From the NCBI RefSeq assembly GCF_051535235.1, contig NZ_JBPPLZ010000004.1:124001-188000 (forward strand): 64,000 nucleotides of DNA. The letters run 5' to 3'. A program made the position numbers and the translations under genes. Every line of letters begins with the position of its first letter. The first letter of the stretch is position 1. Of this stretch, positions 42,538 through 49,768 are shown in pieces. The notes under the pieces were generated by a model. It saw nothing but the letters and a program-made list of their open reading frames with translations. It was not told the origin of the DNA and did not search any database. The DNA is from Nitrobacter sp051535235. Its GTDB lineage: Bacteria > Pseudomonadota > Alphaproteobacteria > Rhizobiales > Xanthobacteraceae.

Positions 42538-43221
42538 TTGACCAGACGCATTCTCCATGTGGTCACGAACGTGTCCCATTATGCCGATCCGGGTGAGCCG
42601 ACAGGTCTGTGGTTGTCTGAACTGACGCACGCCTACGATATTTTCGCGGACGAGGGATACGAGCAACGCATTGTCAGCCCCAGGGGAGGGAAGTCGCCGC
42701 TCGAACCGCGCGCGCTCAAATGGCCGCTGCTTGATGCGTCGGCGATGGCGTGGCTGAACAGCCCTGCGCGCATGACGCTTCTGTCGGAGACGGCGCGGCC
42801 GGACGAAATCGACGCGAACCAGTTCGACGTGATCTATTTCACCGGCGGCCATGCGGTGATGTGGGATTTCCCGGACAATGCCGGATTGCAGCAACTGGCA
42901 CGCGGAATCTGGGAGCGGGGCGGCATCGTGTCATCGGTCTGCCATGGCTATTGCGGCCTTCTCAACGTCGCTCTCAGCGACGGAGCGATGCTGGTGGCCG
43001 GCAAGCGCGTCACGGGCTTTGCGTGGTCGGAAGAGATTCTGGCAGGCGTCGCCGGCAGGGTGCCCTACAACGCCGAAGCCGAAATGAAACGACGCGGCGC
43101 GCGATACGAAAAGGCGCTTCTGCCGTTCCTGCCGTATGCCATAGCGGATGGACGTCTCGTGACCGGGCAGAATCCGTTCTCGGCCAAAGCCACGGCCAGG
43201 AAAATCGTGGCCATGCTGTAG
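42538..43221 (+). CDS. DJ-1/PfpI family protein (Hsp31-like)
   Basis: 227 residues from TTG 42538, with AAAGGAG eight bases upstream. The nucleophile elbow is SSVCHGYCGL with Cys135. An acidic residue in PGEPTGLWLSEL (Glu20 or Glu28) completes the DJ-1 site, and IYFTGGHAVMWDFP is the usual preceding loop. The family includes Hsp31 chaperone/glyoxalases and amidase-like proteins; the branch with GEPTGLWLSE resembles HchA/YhbO-type stress proteins. An I78-type inhibitor follows 28 bp downstream. Confidence 0.88.
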   Translation: MTRRILHVVTNVSHYADPGEPTGLWLSELTHAYDIFADEGYEQRIVSPRGGKSPLEPRALKWPLLDASAMAWLNSPARMTLLSETARPDEIDANQFDVIYFTGGHAVMWDFPDNAGLQQLARGIWERGGIVSSVCHGYCGLLNVALSDGAMLVAGKRVTGFAWSEEILAGVAGRVPYNAEAEMKRRGARYEKALLPFLPYAIADGRLVTGQNPFSAKATARKIVAML

Positions 43222-43249
43222 GGACAACAGACAAAAGGAACGATGGGTC

Positions 43250-43546
43250 ATGAAAACGAAACTGATTTCTACGGCGACACTCGTGCTCGCTGTCTCGACC
43301 GTCGCATGGCAGGCTGGCGCGGGTGGAGCGGGCAGCGCCAGTCGAGGCATATGCCGGCCTGACGCTGCCAAGGCGTTGACGGGTATGGCTCGGTTGACCG
43401 ACAGGCAAGCCAAGAAAATGACTGGCGCAACCATCGTGCGCCAGATCTCACCCGGCCAGGGCGTGACCATGGACTATCGTCGCGAGCGGGTGACGATCGA
43501 AACAGACCCCAAAACGGGCAAGATCGTTCGCGCGTTTTGCGGCTAG
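43250..43546 (+). CDS. Secreted I78-type peptidase inhibitor-like protein
   Basis: 98 residues. A signal peptide (MKTKLISTATLVLAVSTVAW, processing near residue 25-30) is followed by the I78 pattern: Cys35 in ICRPDAAKALTGM, then RQISPGQGVTMDYRRERVTIETD and the C-terminal AFCG with Cys97. The two Cys would form the family's single disulfide. I78 proteins inhibit serine proteases such as elastase; a periplasmic or secreted role is predicted. The gene follows the DJ-1-like gene by 28 bp. Confidence 0.8.
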   Translation: MKTKLISTATLVLAVSTVAWQAGAGGAGSASRGICRPDAAKALTGMARLTDRQAKKMTGATIVRQISPGQGVTMDYRRERVTIETDPKTGKIVRAFCG

Positions 43547-43915
43547 GCGAAATCCATCCGTTCAGCAGGATGTGCCTGCCGGTCGCCGGCGGCCAGCGGC
43601 TTCTGGATCACGCGCGGTGACGTTGGCCCGGACCTATCGCGAACGAACCGAAAATGCACTGTGCGGGGTTTGTGTCGACGGAAACCGCTTTTATTTGCGG
43701 CAAACCGCGCCAGCCGCGGGTCGCCTCCTTGGAAAGAAAATGCAAGAACCCGCATGAACATTGATTGGCGAGCGGAGAGCGATGGAGCGGAGAACTGCGT
43801 TTACGCTATAGCCGCCCAAAATTGAGGAACGAGCGAATGGCCAGAATGGGGTGGCTTGTTGGCTTCCTTTAGCGACTCGATCGCGTGATGAGCACAAGAT
43901 GCGTGTCGCCTCGCA
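43547..43915. other. Gap with first 24-bp repeat
   Basis: No gene seen apart from an 11-codon open frame at 43837 (MARMGWLVGFL). It contains the first of two 24-bp direct repeats (43802-43825). Confidence 0.5.
43802..43825 (+). repeat. 24-bp direct repeat flanking arr, copy 1
   Basis: Starts TACGCTATAG and ends CCAAAATTGA; 21 of 24 bases match the copy at 44442-44465, 640 bp away in the same orientation. Both are followed by a similar GGAACG..GAATGGCC segment with a start codon. Confidence 0.7.
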
Positions 43916-44338
43916 TCAGTTGATAATTTCGCCTCGTTCGTCTGAGCGCAGCGCGGTCAGTCGTTCTCTCCACACCTGTAGTGCTTCAGGCGTCAATCTG
44001 GTCCAATGCGTGATTTCGCCAATGACCTTGAGCGGTGCGCTGCTGCGATACGACCGAGTGGGGTTGCCGGGAAATTTCTTGTCGGTCACGTTCGGGTCGT
44101 TCTCGAATGTCCCGGTCGGCTCTACGACATAAATACGCGGGACTGCGCCGCGGTCGGTGAGTTCCGCCGCGATTTCAGCGGCAAGCCCGGCACCGTCCAC
44201 AATGGCAGTGAAGTAGATGTGGTTCATCACCACCTCAGGACGATAGTTCGACCGGTATCCTGCGGTGAGGGAATCACCCACGCGCAAATCTGCGATTGTG
44301 CCGTGAAAGAACGGTCCCTCATCCAGCACTTCGGTCAT
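43916..44338 (-). CDS. arr: Rifampin ADP-ribosyltransferase (Arr)
   Basis: 140 residues, the full length of Arr enzymes, which ADP-ribosylate the C23 hydroxyl of rifampin using NAD+ and so inactivate it. The family landmarks are present in order: FFHGTIADLRVGDSL near the N-terminus, NHIYFTAIVDGAGLAAEIA, RIYVVEPTGTFENDPNVTDK with the catalytic-region Asp81, and FPGNPTRSYRS. It lies between two 24-bp direct repeats and near a VOC protein gene, a setting consistent with acquired DNA, but no transposase or integron site is visible. Chromosomal arr genes are also common in environmental bacteria. Confidence 0.93.
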   Translation of the reverse strand: MTEVLDEGPFFHGTIADLRVGDSLTAGYRSNYRPEVVMNHIYFTAIVDGAGLAAEIAAELTDRGAVPRIYVVEPTGTFENDPNVTDKKFPGNPTRSYRSSAPLKVIGEITHWTRLTPEALQVWRERLTALRSDERGEIIN

Positions 44339-44441
44339 TGGTCATCGTCCTTAGCTTGTGAGTCTGCTTATAGTCGTGAACTAAGCGATGCCACCGTCCG
44401 CGATGAGGTCGATTGCTGCCGTCGCTGATCTTCAAGACAGA

Positions 44442-44465
44442 TACGCTATAGTCCTCCAAAATTGA
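44442..44465 (+). repeat. 24-bp direct repeat flanking arr, copy 2
   Basis: Second copy, 32 bp before the VOC gene start. Differs from copy 1 at positions 11, 13 and 14 only. Confidence 0.7.
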
Positions 44466-44496
44466 TGCAGAGGTTACTGACAAAGGGGGGAACGGA

Positions 44497-44952
44497 ATGG
44501 CCCCTCCGGGTTATGAAGGTGGCGTAGATGCCGTTGGTCTTGTCTTAAAGGGTACAAGCGGATTGCGCCTGAGCGCCGATGTCATGACGGGGAGTTGTTC
44601 CAGGATGGCCGTCACCAGGATCGTTGCTAATCTCGCTGCGCCGGACCCGATGGCACTGGCGAAATTTTATCAGGAGGTTTTCGATCTCGACCTTCCTTTC
44701 GATATGGGATGGATCGTCTTTTTGAGCAGTGACACAACTCAGAAAATCGAATTGCACACCGCCTCTGAAGGAGGCTCTGGCACAGAGTTGCCTGTCATTT
44801 CCATCGGCGTGGACGATCTTGAGGCCACCGAGACCGCCGTTCGCGCCGCCGGTGCGGAAATAGTTTACGGCCCGGTCAAGGAGAGCTGGGGACTTCGCCG
44901 TTTCTTTTTCCGCGACCCTGCAGGAAATCTCGTGAATGTTGTCGACAACTGA
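44497..44952 (+). CDS. VOC (glyoxalase/bleomycin-resistance) superfamily protein
   Basis: 151 residues. The VOC domain begins at about residue 37 (MAVTRIVANLAAPDPMALAKFYQEVF). It has a beta-alpha-beta-beta-beta layout with VISIGVDDLEATETAVRAAGAEIVYGP and ends FFRDPAGNLVNVVDN, where the conserved acid would bind metal. The start at ATG 44497 has GGGGGGA before it; the family-like start is ATG 44605, but no ribosome site precedes that. A 36-residue N-terminal extension is therefore unexplained. Substrate unknown; the closeness to arr suggests but does not prove a resistance role. Confidence 0.8.
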   Translation: MAPPGYEGGVDAVGLVLKGTSGLRLSADVMTGSCSRMAVTRIVANLAAPDPMALAKFYQEVFDLDLPFDMGWIVFLSSDTTQKIELHTASEGGSGTELPVISIGVDDLEATETAVRAAGAEIVYGPVKESWGLRRFFFRDPAGNLVNVVDN

Positions 44953-45057
44953 GACCGTTACCCAAACAACATCGCGCGCTCGGCGGTTTTCAACGCCGTT
45001 TGGTGCGAATGCGTTGATCGGCGGCAATATCGCGCCATAGAGGACAATCGTTGGGGT

Positions 45058-45151
45058 TGGCGGAGCCGGAGGGATTCGAACCCTCGATAGGGCTTTACAA
45101 CCCTATAACGGTTTAGCAAACCGCCGCCTTCAGCCACTCGGCCACAGCTCC
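45058..45151 (-). tRNA. tRNA-Ser (anticodon GCT)
   Basis: Minus-strand class II tRNA of 94 nt. The acceptor GGAGCTG pairs with CGGCTCC, the anticodon loop is TTGCTAA (anticodon GCT, codons AGC/AGT), and a long variable arm (TATAGGGTTGTAAAGCCCTA) is present. The T-arm is GAGGGTTCGAATCCCTC and CCA is encoded. Confidence 0.95.
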
Positions 45152-45753
45152 GTCAATGCTCGATATGCCCGACACGCTCGCCAGCCGCAAGCGCCGGATC
45201 GTGAGATGTGTCCTTAGCACGCCATCATCCGAGACTTTCAACGATGGGCGCGCTGCTCGGGGAGTTCGTACGACGCAAAACGCCTGCCGAATCAGGACGT
45301 GCGACGCTCTCGATGATTCGTCGCGATCGGGGTGCCCGACGGCCAGGAGGTTCGCGAAGCGGCGGCGCCTGGTCGCGACCCCTCGAACGGAGCCTTTGAA
45401 AAAGATGTGACAAAGCAATGACTTGTCCGCCCGTTTGCAACGGGAAGGCGTGGTGTTTGTGCAACACACCGCCAAAAACGGTTAGACGCGTTCTATTCTG
45501 AGACGTTCCTTCATTGCGTGTGCACATCGGTTCGGTAATTGTGGTCACACGACGGAGGGGGGCATCCCGAGGTCGTTCCGTTTTTGGTGGTTCGCTGTTT
45601 TTGGGTAGTTCGCTTGAGTCCCTCGCGTAGGCGGGAGTGTCCGAACAAGCGCGAACGGCTGGGCGGTTAGTCAGGGACTGAGGGAACGTTTCTTCGAGCG
45701 ATGCGCGCTTAACGGATCCGGAACCTGCCCTAAAGAGCAACTTGGAGGTTGAA
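45152..45753. other. Long leader region of the first porin gene
   Basis: About 600 bp without a credible gene. Overlapping frames are Arg/Ser/Pro-rich and lack ribosome sites. The region holds the porin promoter and probably a long 5' leader; several short inverted repeats are visible, for example TTGTGCAACACACC at about 45458. A small RNA here cannot be excluded. Confidence 0.45.
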
Positions 45754-47271
45754 ATGAAATTGATGAAGAGCCTTTTCCTCAGCTCGGCGGCGGGTCTGAT
45801 CGCCATGAGCGGGGCACAGGCTGCCGATCTTCCGTTGAAGGCCAAGGCGGTCGAATACGTGAAGATCTGCTCCCTGTACGGCGCGGGCTTCTACTACATC
45901 CCCGGCACTGATACCTGCATCAAGCTCGGCGGTTATATCCGCGCGGATATGGGCGTCAATACCAACTCGATCTTCGGCGGCAACACTTCAGGCGCCGCCG
46001 GCGCACAAAACCGTTTCAGCAATGCCTTTACCTGGCGGTCCCGCGCGGACCTGAACATCGATACCCGTACCGCCACCGAATACGGTGTGGTCCGCACCTA
46101 CATGGATACGGTCTTCACCTGGACCTCGGGCGGTTATGCCGGTTCGTCCACCGGCTTGTCCACGTATGACGCTGCTCCGGCTGGAGCGAGCGGCAACGGC
46201 GCTGTCTCCGGCGGCCAGATCGGCGTGTACTACGCCTTCATCCAGTTCGCCGGCTTCACGATGGGTAAAGCTGCTTCGCAGTTCAGCACGCCATGGGGCA
46301 GCTACCCCGGCAACATCTACGACGGTCTCGTCGGCGGCGGCGGCGCGCTCACCGGCGTGAACCAGTTCACCTATACGGCGGAATTCGGCAATGGCGTGTC
46401 GGCATCGGTCGGCGTGCAGGATCCGAGCGCCTATTATCAGGCTGGTATCAACAACCTCGGCCCGAACGCGATTGCTCCCGTGGCGGCGGCAAACAACTTC
46501 GGTTACGGTGTCAACGCCTACGGCGGAACGACCGTTCCGGACGTCGTCGGCCAACTCCGCGTCGATCAGGCCTGGGGCTTGTTCCAGGCGTCGGTTGCGG
46601 CCCACAACAACAATCCCGCTTACTACGGCACCGATCAAACGACCGGTGGTCCCGGAGACAAGTGGGGTTGGGCCGGTCAGCTCGCCTTGCAGATCAAGAA
46701 CATCCCGACCGGACCGGGTGACACGATCAACATCCAGGGCGTCTACACCAACGGTGCGACCCGTTACAACATTCAGGACCTGGGCCCTGCGGCGGGTGCC
46801 AACACGATCTATACCGGCGTAACCGGCGTTGGATATGGCTTTGCGCCAGATGCGGTGTATGGCCCGGGCGGCTCGCTTCAGCTCGTTTCGACCTGGGGTA
46901 TGCGCGGTGCCTTCAACCACAACTGGAACCCGTACTGGGCCACGTCGGTTTTCGGCGCTTACGCATCGGTTAGGTACACCGGCGCTGCCAAGAACGTGAT
47001 GTGCAACGTGACGATCCCTGTTGCCCTTGGTCCAAATGTCACCACTTGCAACCCCGATTACAACATCGGGCAGATCGGTGCGAACCTGCGCTGGACACCG
47101 GTCAAGAACCTGACGTTCACGACGGAAGGGGTTTATACCATGCTGGATCAGAAGTACGCCGGCACGGCTAACCTTGTCGCCAACCCGGCCATCGGCAAGC
47201 CGGGAGGTGTCTACGCCCTGAAGGACCAGGACATCTGGACCGTCATGTTCCGCGCTCAGCGCACCTGGTAA
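45754..47271 (+). CDS. Rhizobiales-type outer-membrane porin, copy 1
   Basis: 505 residues from ATG 45754, with GGAGG five bases before it. A signal peptide (MKLMKSLFLSSAAGLIAMSGAQA) is followed by the porin_2 opening AADLPLKAKAVEYVKICSLYGAGFYYIPGTDTCIKLGGY. The barrel ends in a terminal aromatic, AQRTW, as needed for outer-membrane insertion. It forms a general diffusion pore. A second porin gene of nearly the same sequence follows, and a strong terminator at 47309 separates them, so each has its own transcript. Confidence 0.95.
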   Translation: MKLMKSLFLSSAAGLIAMSGAQAADLPLKAKAVEYVKICSLYGAGFYYIPGTDTCIKLGGYIRADMGVNTNSIFGGNTSGAAGAQNRFSNAFTWRSRADLNIDTRTATEYGVVRTYMDTVFTWTSGGYAGSSTGLSTYDAAPAGASGNGAVSGGQIGVYYAFIQFAGFTMGKAASQFSTPWGSYPGNIYDGLVGGGGALTGVNQFTYTAEFGNGVSASVGVQDPSAYYQAGINNLGPNAIAPVAAANNFGYGVNAYGGTTVPDVVGQLRVDQAWGLFQASVAAHNNNPAYYGTDQTTGGPGDKWGWAGQLALQIKNIPTGPGDTINIQGVYTNGATRYNIQDLGPAAGANTIYTGVTGVGYGFAPDAVYGPGGSLQLVSTWGMRGAFNHNWNPYWATSVFGAYASVRYTGAAKNVMCNVTIPVALGPNVTTCNPDYNIGQIGANLRWTPVKNLTFTTEGVYTMLDQKYAGTANLVANPAIGKPGGVYALKDQDIWTVMFRAQRTW

Positions 47272-47308
47272 TTACAGGTTACAGGTTGCTGAAGACATCC
47301 TGAACGAA

Positions 47309-47336
47309 CCCCCGGCAGGAAACTGCCGGGGGTTTT
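47309..47336 (+). terminator. Rho-independent terminator of porin 1
   Basis: Perfect 10-bp GC stem (CCCCCGGCAG, loop GAAA, CTGCCGGGGG) followed by TTTTGTTT. Confidence 0.92.
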
Positions 47337-47581
47337 GTTTATCGGCAAGGCGAAGGTTGTGACGCAATGCCGCTGAGCGACGATCGAAGCTTGATGCCAT
47401 GATGGGCCCGCACTGGCGGGGCAGTCGTGCTGTCCTTAAGCTTGCGCGGCCTGGAGGCATCACAACCTCTTGAGGCTTGCTTGGCCGCAATAGTACTCTG
47501 TCAATCATCTTCCGTGATTCTCTTGGGAGCTTGCGAACAGCGGTGCGCAAGCTTCACTACTGGGCAACATAGAAGTTTCAA

Positions 47582-49096
47582 ATGAAAATCATGAAGAGCC
47601 TTTTTCTTGGCTCGGCGGCAGGTCTCGTCATCATAAGCGGGACGCAGGCCGCTGATCTTCCGTTGAAGGCCAAGGCCGTCGAATACGTGAAGATATGCTC
47701 CCTGTACGGCGCGGGCTTCTACTACATTCCTGGCACTGACACCTGCATCAAGCTCGGCGGTTATGTACGTGCCGACATGGGCATCAACACCAACTTGATG
47801 TTTGCGGGTAATACCCTGGGCGCCCCGGCCGCGCGAAATCGTTTCGGCAACGCCTTCACCTGGCGGTCCCGCGCAGACCTGAACGTCGATACCCGTACCG
47901 CTACCGAATACGGCGTGGTCCGTACCTACATGGACACGGTCTTCACCTGGACCTCGGGCGGTTATGCCGGTGACGGTACTGGTGCGACTGTCTACAATTC
48001 GGCTCCGCCTGGAGCGAGCGGCAACGGTGCCGTCTCCGGCGGCCAGCTTGGCGTGTACTACGCCTTCATCCAGTTCGCCGGTTTCACGGTAGGTAGAGCT
48101 GCTTCCCAGTTCAGCACTCCGTGGGGAAACTATCTGGGCAACAACATCTTCGACGGTCTCGTCGGCGGCGGCGGCGGTATCATCGGCGTGAACCAGTTCA
48201 CCTATACGGCCGAGTTCGGCAACGGGGTGTCAGGTTCGATCGGCGTGCAGGATCCGGTCCAGTACTACCAGGCTGGCATTCTGAACCTTGGCGTAGCGCC
48301 AAACGCCGCCTTCGGCACAGCCAACCTTGGCTACGGTGCGAATGATTATGGTGGGACCACCGCTCCTGACGTCGTCGGTCAACTTCGCGTCGATCAGGCC
48401 TGGGGCTCGTTCCAGGCGTCGGTTGCGGCCCACAACAACAATCCCGCCTACTATACCGATCAAGCAAGTGGCGGTCCGCGAGACAAGTGGGGTTGGGCCG
48501 GTCAGCTCGCTCTGTCAATTAAGAACCTTCCGACCGGTCCGGGCGACACGATCGACTTTCAGGGTGTCTATACCGACGGAGCGACCCGTTACAACATCCA
48601 GGATCTGGCCGCTGCGGCGGGTGTCAACACGATCTATACCGGCATAACCGGCATTGGATACGGCTTTGCGCCGGATGCGGTATTTGGCCCTGGCGGTCAG
48701 CTTGAGTTGGTCTCGACCTGGGGTATGCGCGGTGCCTTCAACCACAACTGGAACCCGTACTGGGCCACTTCCGTTTTCGGCGCTTACGCATCGGTCAGGT
48801 ACACTGGTGCTGCCAAGAACATTATGTGCAATGTGACGATCCCTATTGCCCTCGGTGCAGGTGTCACCACCTGCAACCCGGATTACAACATCGGGCAGAT
48901 CGGTGCGAACCTGCGCTGGACTCCGGTCAAGAACCTGACGTTCACGACGGAAGGGGTTTATACCATGCTGGATCAGAAGTATGCCGGCATGGCTATCCTT
49001 CCAGCCAACCCGGCCGTCGGCAAGCCGGCGGGTGTCTACGCCTTGAAGGACCAGGACACTTGGACCGTCATGTTCCGCGCGCAGCGCACCTGGTAA
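47582..49096 (+). CDS. Rhizobiales-type outer-membrane porin, copy 2
   Basis: 504-residue tandem paralogue of the preceding porin, with signal peptide MKIMKSLFLGSAAGLVIISGTQA and the same mature start and AQRTW end. Long blocks are identical or nearly identical at DNA level (for example around 48930-48980 versus 47100-47155). Differences cluster in loops such as SIFGGNTSGAAGA versus LMFAGNTLGAPAA. Only a weak GAAG precedes ATG 47582, unlike the strong site of copy 1, so it may be made in smaller amounts or under other conditions. Confidence 0.94.
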   Translation: MKIMKSLFLGSAAGLVIISGTQAADLPLKAKAVEYVKICSLYGAGFYYIPGTDTCIKLGGYVRADMGINTNLMFAGNTLGAPAARNRFGNAFTWRSRADLNVDTRTATEYGVVRTYMDTVFTWTSGGYAGDGTGATVYNSAPPGASGNGAVSGGQLGVYYAFIQFAGFTVGRAASQFSTPWGNYLGNNIFDGLVGGGGGIIGVNQFTYTAEFGNGVSGSIGVQDPVQYYQAGILNLGVAPNAAFGTANLGYGANDYGGTTAPDVVGQLRVDQAWGSFQASVAAHNNNPAYYTDQASGGPRDKWGWAGQLALSIKNLPTGPGDTIDFQGVYTDGATRYNIQDLAAAAGVNTIYTGITGIGYGFAPDAVFGPGGQLELVSTWGMRGAFNHNWNPYWATSVFGAYASVRYTGAAKNIMCNVTIPIALGAGVTTCNPDYNIGQIGANLRWTPVKNLTFTTEGVYTMLDQKYAGMAILPANPAVGKPAGVYALKDQDTWTVMFRAQRTW

Positions 49097-49125
49097 TATC
49101 GGTCGTTGACCACGACACTGAACGA

Positions 49126-49156
49126 ACCCTCGGGAGGAAACTGCCGGGGGTTTTGT
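49126..49156 (+). terminator. Rho-independent terminator of porin 2
   Basis: Stem CCCTCGGGAG / CTGCCGGGGG with loop GAAA, followed by TTTTGTTTTT. It is a slightly decayed version of the copy-1 terminator, so the duplication included the terminator. Confidence 0.88.
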
Positions 49157-49372
49157 TTTTCCGGCGAGGGGGGAATCAGTCGCGCGATCCGTTATACGAT
49201 CAGCCCGCGTCGTTTCTTCAGATATCCCTGTGTTCCCCGTGACGAGCCATGTGACGGTACTGCCCGGCAAACACAGCGGGATATCTTCCAGCAAATTGCG
49301 GTGATCGCGAAGGCGACGCTGGCCGATTGAATGCTTTCGCAATATAAGTCCAGCAGACAAAGCGAGATATCA

Positions 49373-49687
49373 ATGGGTAACAGTGAAATGCGCACGGCTA
49401 AACATAAGGTAGCGACTGACAGGTTTTCGCTTGCAGCCGTATGCGCCGGCGTTGCGGTCTCATTCCTTACCCTTGCTCCCTCAGTCGCGCAGGCTCGGGA
49501 ATATCCATATTGCATCAAGGGCGAGTATTACGAGAGTGGCACCGGCGATTGCAGTTTCGACACCTACCAGCAATGCTTGGCGACAGCGTCTGGCCGCCGC
49601 GCCTATTGCGACGTGAATCCGTTCTATCGTTTCCCGGACGATGGCCCCGCCGCATATCCCGACATGCGACGTAATTTTCGGCGATAG
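49373..49687 (+). CDS. DUF3551-family small secreted protein
   Basis: 104 residues from ATG 49373; ATG 49388 and a longer frame to 49331 are alternatives. A signal peptide ends AQA, and the mature part REYPYCIKGEYYESGTGDC then FDTYQQCLATASGRRAYCDVNPFY shows the four conserved Cys of DUF3551 proteins, which are abundant in Bradyrhizobiaceae. The Cys probably form two disulfides in the periplasm. Function unknown. Confidence 0.85.
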   Translation: MGNSEMRTAKHKVATDRFSLAAVCAGVAVSFLTLAPSVAQAREYPYCIKGEYYESGTGDCSFDTYQQCLATASGRRAYCDVNPFYRFPDDGPAAYPDMRRNFRR

Positions 49688-49768
49688 TTCGGACGCGGTG
49701 ACGGTGCACGAAGGCTCATCTCGCGCCGCGAATGCGAGTTAAAATAGCCGCGCGGAAAGACCCTGCAT

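Noticed and set aside
43000..45151. Integration of an island at tRNA-Ser
   Set aside because: No duplicate of the tRNA 3' end and no integrase were found on either side.
45225..45845. A 206-codon minus-strand frame before the first porin
   Set aside because: It runs into the porin signal peptide region, has no ribosome site and no recognisable motif.
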